This document shows positions 5,895 through 6,814 of a stretch of 6,814 nt of DNA, piece by piece. The notes under the pieces were generated by a model, which worked only from the letters and a program-made list of their open reading frames with translations, did no database searches and was not told the origin of the DNA. Location: contig JAHHTB010000097.1 of the NCBI GenBank assembly GCA_020024855.1, forward strand, positions 1 to 6,814. The letters run 5' to 3'. The translations under genes were made by a program, and so were the position numbers. Positions within the stretch are counted from its first letter, which is position 1. Every line of letters starts with the position of its first letter. This stretch comes from Fusobacterium sp. Lineage in GTDB: Bacteria > Fusobacteriota > Fusobacteriia > Fusobacteriales > Fusobacteriaceae.

Positions 5895-6725
5895 ATGTTA
5901 ATTAGAAAAAGTATTATAATGTTTGGAATAGTTTTAGCAGGAATGGGAGCATATGGAAAGTCATCAGTAGTACAAATTAAAGGTTCTGACACAATTTTAA
6001 ATGCTTCTCAATCAATAGTGGAAGAATATATGAAAACAAATAAAAAAGCAAGAATAGCAGTAACAGGTGGAGGTTCAGGAGTTGGTATAGCCTCTCTAAT
6101 AAACAATACTGCAGATATTGCTATGGCTTCAAGAAATATAAAAAGTTCAGAGGTTGAGGCTTTAAAAGCTAAAGGAATAAATGTAGATGAAATAGTTTTA
6201 GGATATGATGGAATTACAGTTATTATTAATCATGATAATCATATTAAAGATTTAGATACAAAAACTCTAGCAGGAATATTTTCTGGAGAGATAACAAATT
6301 GGAAAGAATTAGGTGGAGATGATGCTAAAATAGTAGTTCTTTCAAGAGATTCATCTTCAGGAACTCATGCTTATTTTAAAGAAGAGGTATTAAGAGGTGG
6401 AGATTCTAAAAGTGTAGTTGAATATGGACAAGATACTTTATATATGCCATCAAATCAAGCTATACTTCAAGAAGTAGGAAAATCAAAATATGCTATAGGG
6501 TATATTGGTATGGGATATATGAATGATACAGTTGATTCACTTGCAATAAATGGAGTAAAACCTAATTTTGAAACTGTAGCTAATAAAACTTATCCAATAG
6601 CAAGAGAAGTATTTTGGTATGTTGATTCAAACAGAGATGGAGTTACAAAAGAGGTAGTAGATTTTGCAATATCTGATAAAGGACAAGAGATAGTAAAAGA
6701 AGAAGGATTTGTTCCAGCACATTAA
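5895..6725 (+). CDS. pstS: Phosphate ABC transporter substrate-binding protein PstS
   Basis: This is an extracytoplasmic phosphate-binding protein that delivers inorganic phosphate to a PstCAB importer. The product has 276 residues from ATG 5895. Residues 1-21 form a Sec signal peptide (MLIRKS, then a hydrophobic stretch to about residue 18) with a likely cleavage after AYG (19-21). There is no lipobox cysteine, so the mature protein should be free in a periplasm, which fits a diderm host. Phosphate-site motifs are GSDT (30-33), GGGSGVG (58-64), ASR (78-80) and SRDSSSGTH (150-158). The hinge block LAGIFSGEITNWKELGG is also typical. The length and motifs match the shorter PstS subfamily. A Pho-box-like array and a -10 precede it, and a strong terminator follows directly. 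pstC, pstA and pstB are not seen before the window ends. Confidence 0.93.
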   Translation: MLIRKSIIMFGIVLAGMGAYGKSSVVQIKGSDTILNASQSIVEEYMKTNKKARIAVTGGGSGVGIASLINNTADIAMASRNIKSSEVEALKAKGINVDEIVLGYDGITVIINHDNHIKDLDTKTLAGIFSGEITNWKELGGDDAKIVVLSRDSSSGTHAYFKEEVLRGGDSKSVVEYGQDTLYMPSNQAILQEVGKSKYAIGYIGMGYMNDTVDSLAINGVKPNFETVANKTYPIAREVFWYVDSNRDGVTKEVVDFAISDKGQEIVKEEGFVPAH

Positions 6726-6763
6726 TTTTAGCCCATTCAAAAATTTAATATAGATGCACAAGT

Positions 6764-6812
6764 CTTCAAGCTGTAAATAGATAAAATTTTATTTACAGCT
6801 TGAAGCTTTTTT
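6764..6812 (+). terminator. Very long hairpin terminator after pstS
   Basis: The arms 6764-6781 and 6788-6805 pair over 18 positions with a single G-U, a 6-base loop (TAAAAT) and a T6 tail (6807-6812). The stem includes the mixed-sequence block CTTCAAGCTGTAAATA and its exact inverse, so chance is unlikely. It starts 38 bases after the pstS stop and would end most transcripts there, or set a lower level for genes beyond. Confidence 0.93.
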
Positions 6813-6814
6813 AT

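Noticed and set aside
1..6814. Novel defence, mobile or biosynthetic system
   Set aside because: Every gene belongs to a well-known core family in its usual order. There are no transposase, integrase, CRISPR, att or composition breaks.

Overview
This is a strongly A+T-rich, densely coding stretch of bacterial chromosome. It carries the conserved origin-proximal block rnpA-yidD-yidC-jag-mnmE-mnmG, followed by a convergent HU-family gene and a phosphate-binding protein gene (pstS). Three things point to a low-G+C organism of the Fusobacteriaceae type: AGA-dominated arginine codons, strong AAGGAG-like ribosome binding sites, and a mix of a short Firmicute-like YidC with a PstS that has a plain Sec signal peptide and no lipobox cysteine, as in diderms. 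The genus call is an inference from style and gene content. It was not verified by any search.

Layout: 1-242 is the 3' end of rnpA (RNase P protein). yidD (193-480) starts inside rnpA, and yidC (502-1107), jag (1114-1881) and mnmE (1915-3282) follow on the same strand with gaps of 6 to 33 bases, consistent with one transcription unit. A hairpin with a T-rich tail (3292-3337) separates mnmE from mnmG (3393-5249). mnmG ends in a clear intrinsic terminator (5255-5292). A second strong hairpin (5349-5387) terminates the HU-family gene that comes from the other side (5402-5683, minus). The 211-base divergent region 5684-5894 holds the HU-gene promoter region and a pstS promoter. The pstS promoter has four TTTACA/TTAACA-like hexamers at exact 11-base steps, the layout of a Pho box array. 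pstS (5895-6725) is closed by a very long perfect hairpin terminator at the window edge.

How the genes work together: RnpA matures tRNA 5' ends. YidD, YidC and Jag form the membrane-protein insertion and RNA-binding group. MnmE and MnmG together make the cmnm5U34 wobble modification of tRNA. The HU protein compacts DNA. PstS captures phosphate outside the inner membrane for an ABC importer whose other subunits are not in the window.

I see no mobile element, CRISPR array, tRNA, rRNA or evidently novel system. The region is mostly ordinary core genome. The points most worth a second look are the putative Pho box array, the minimal YidC without a basic tail and with lysine at the groove position, and the tryptophan-bearing HU.
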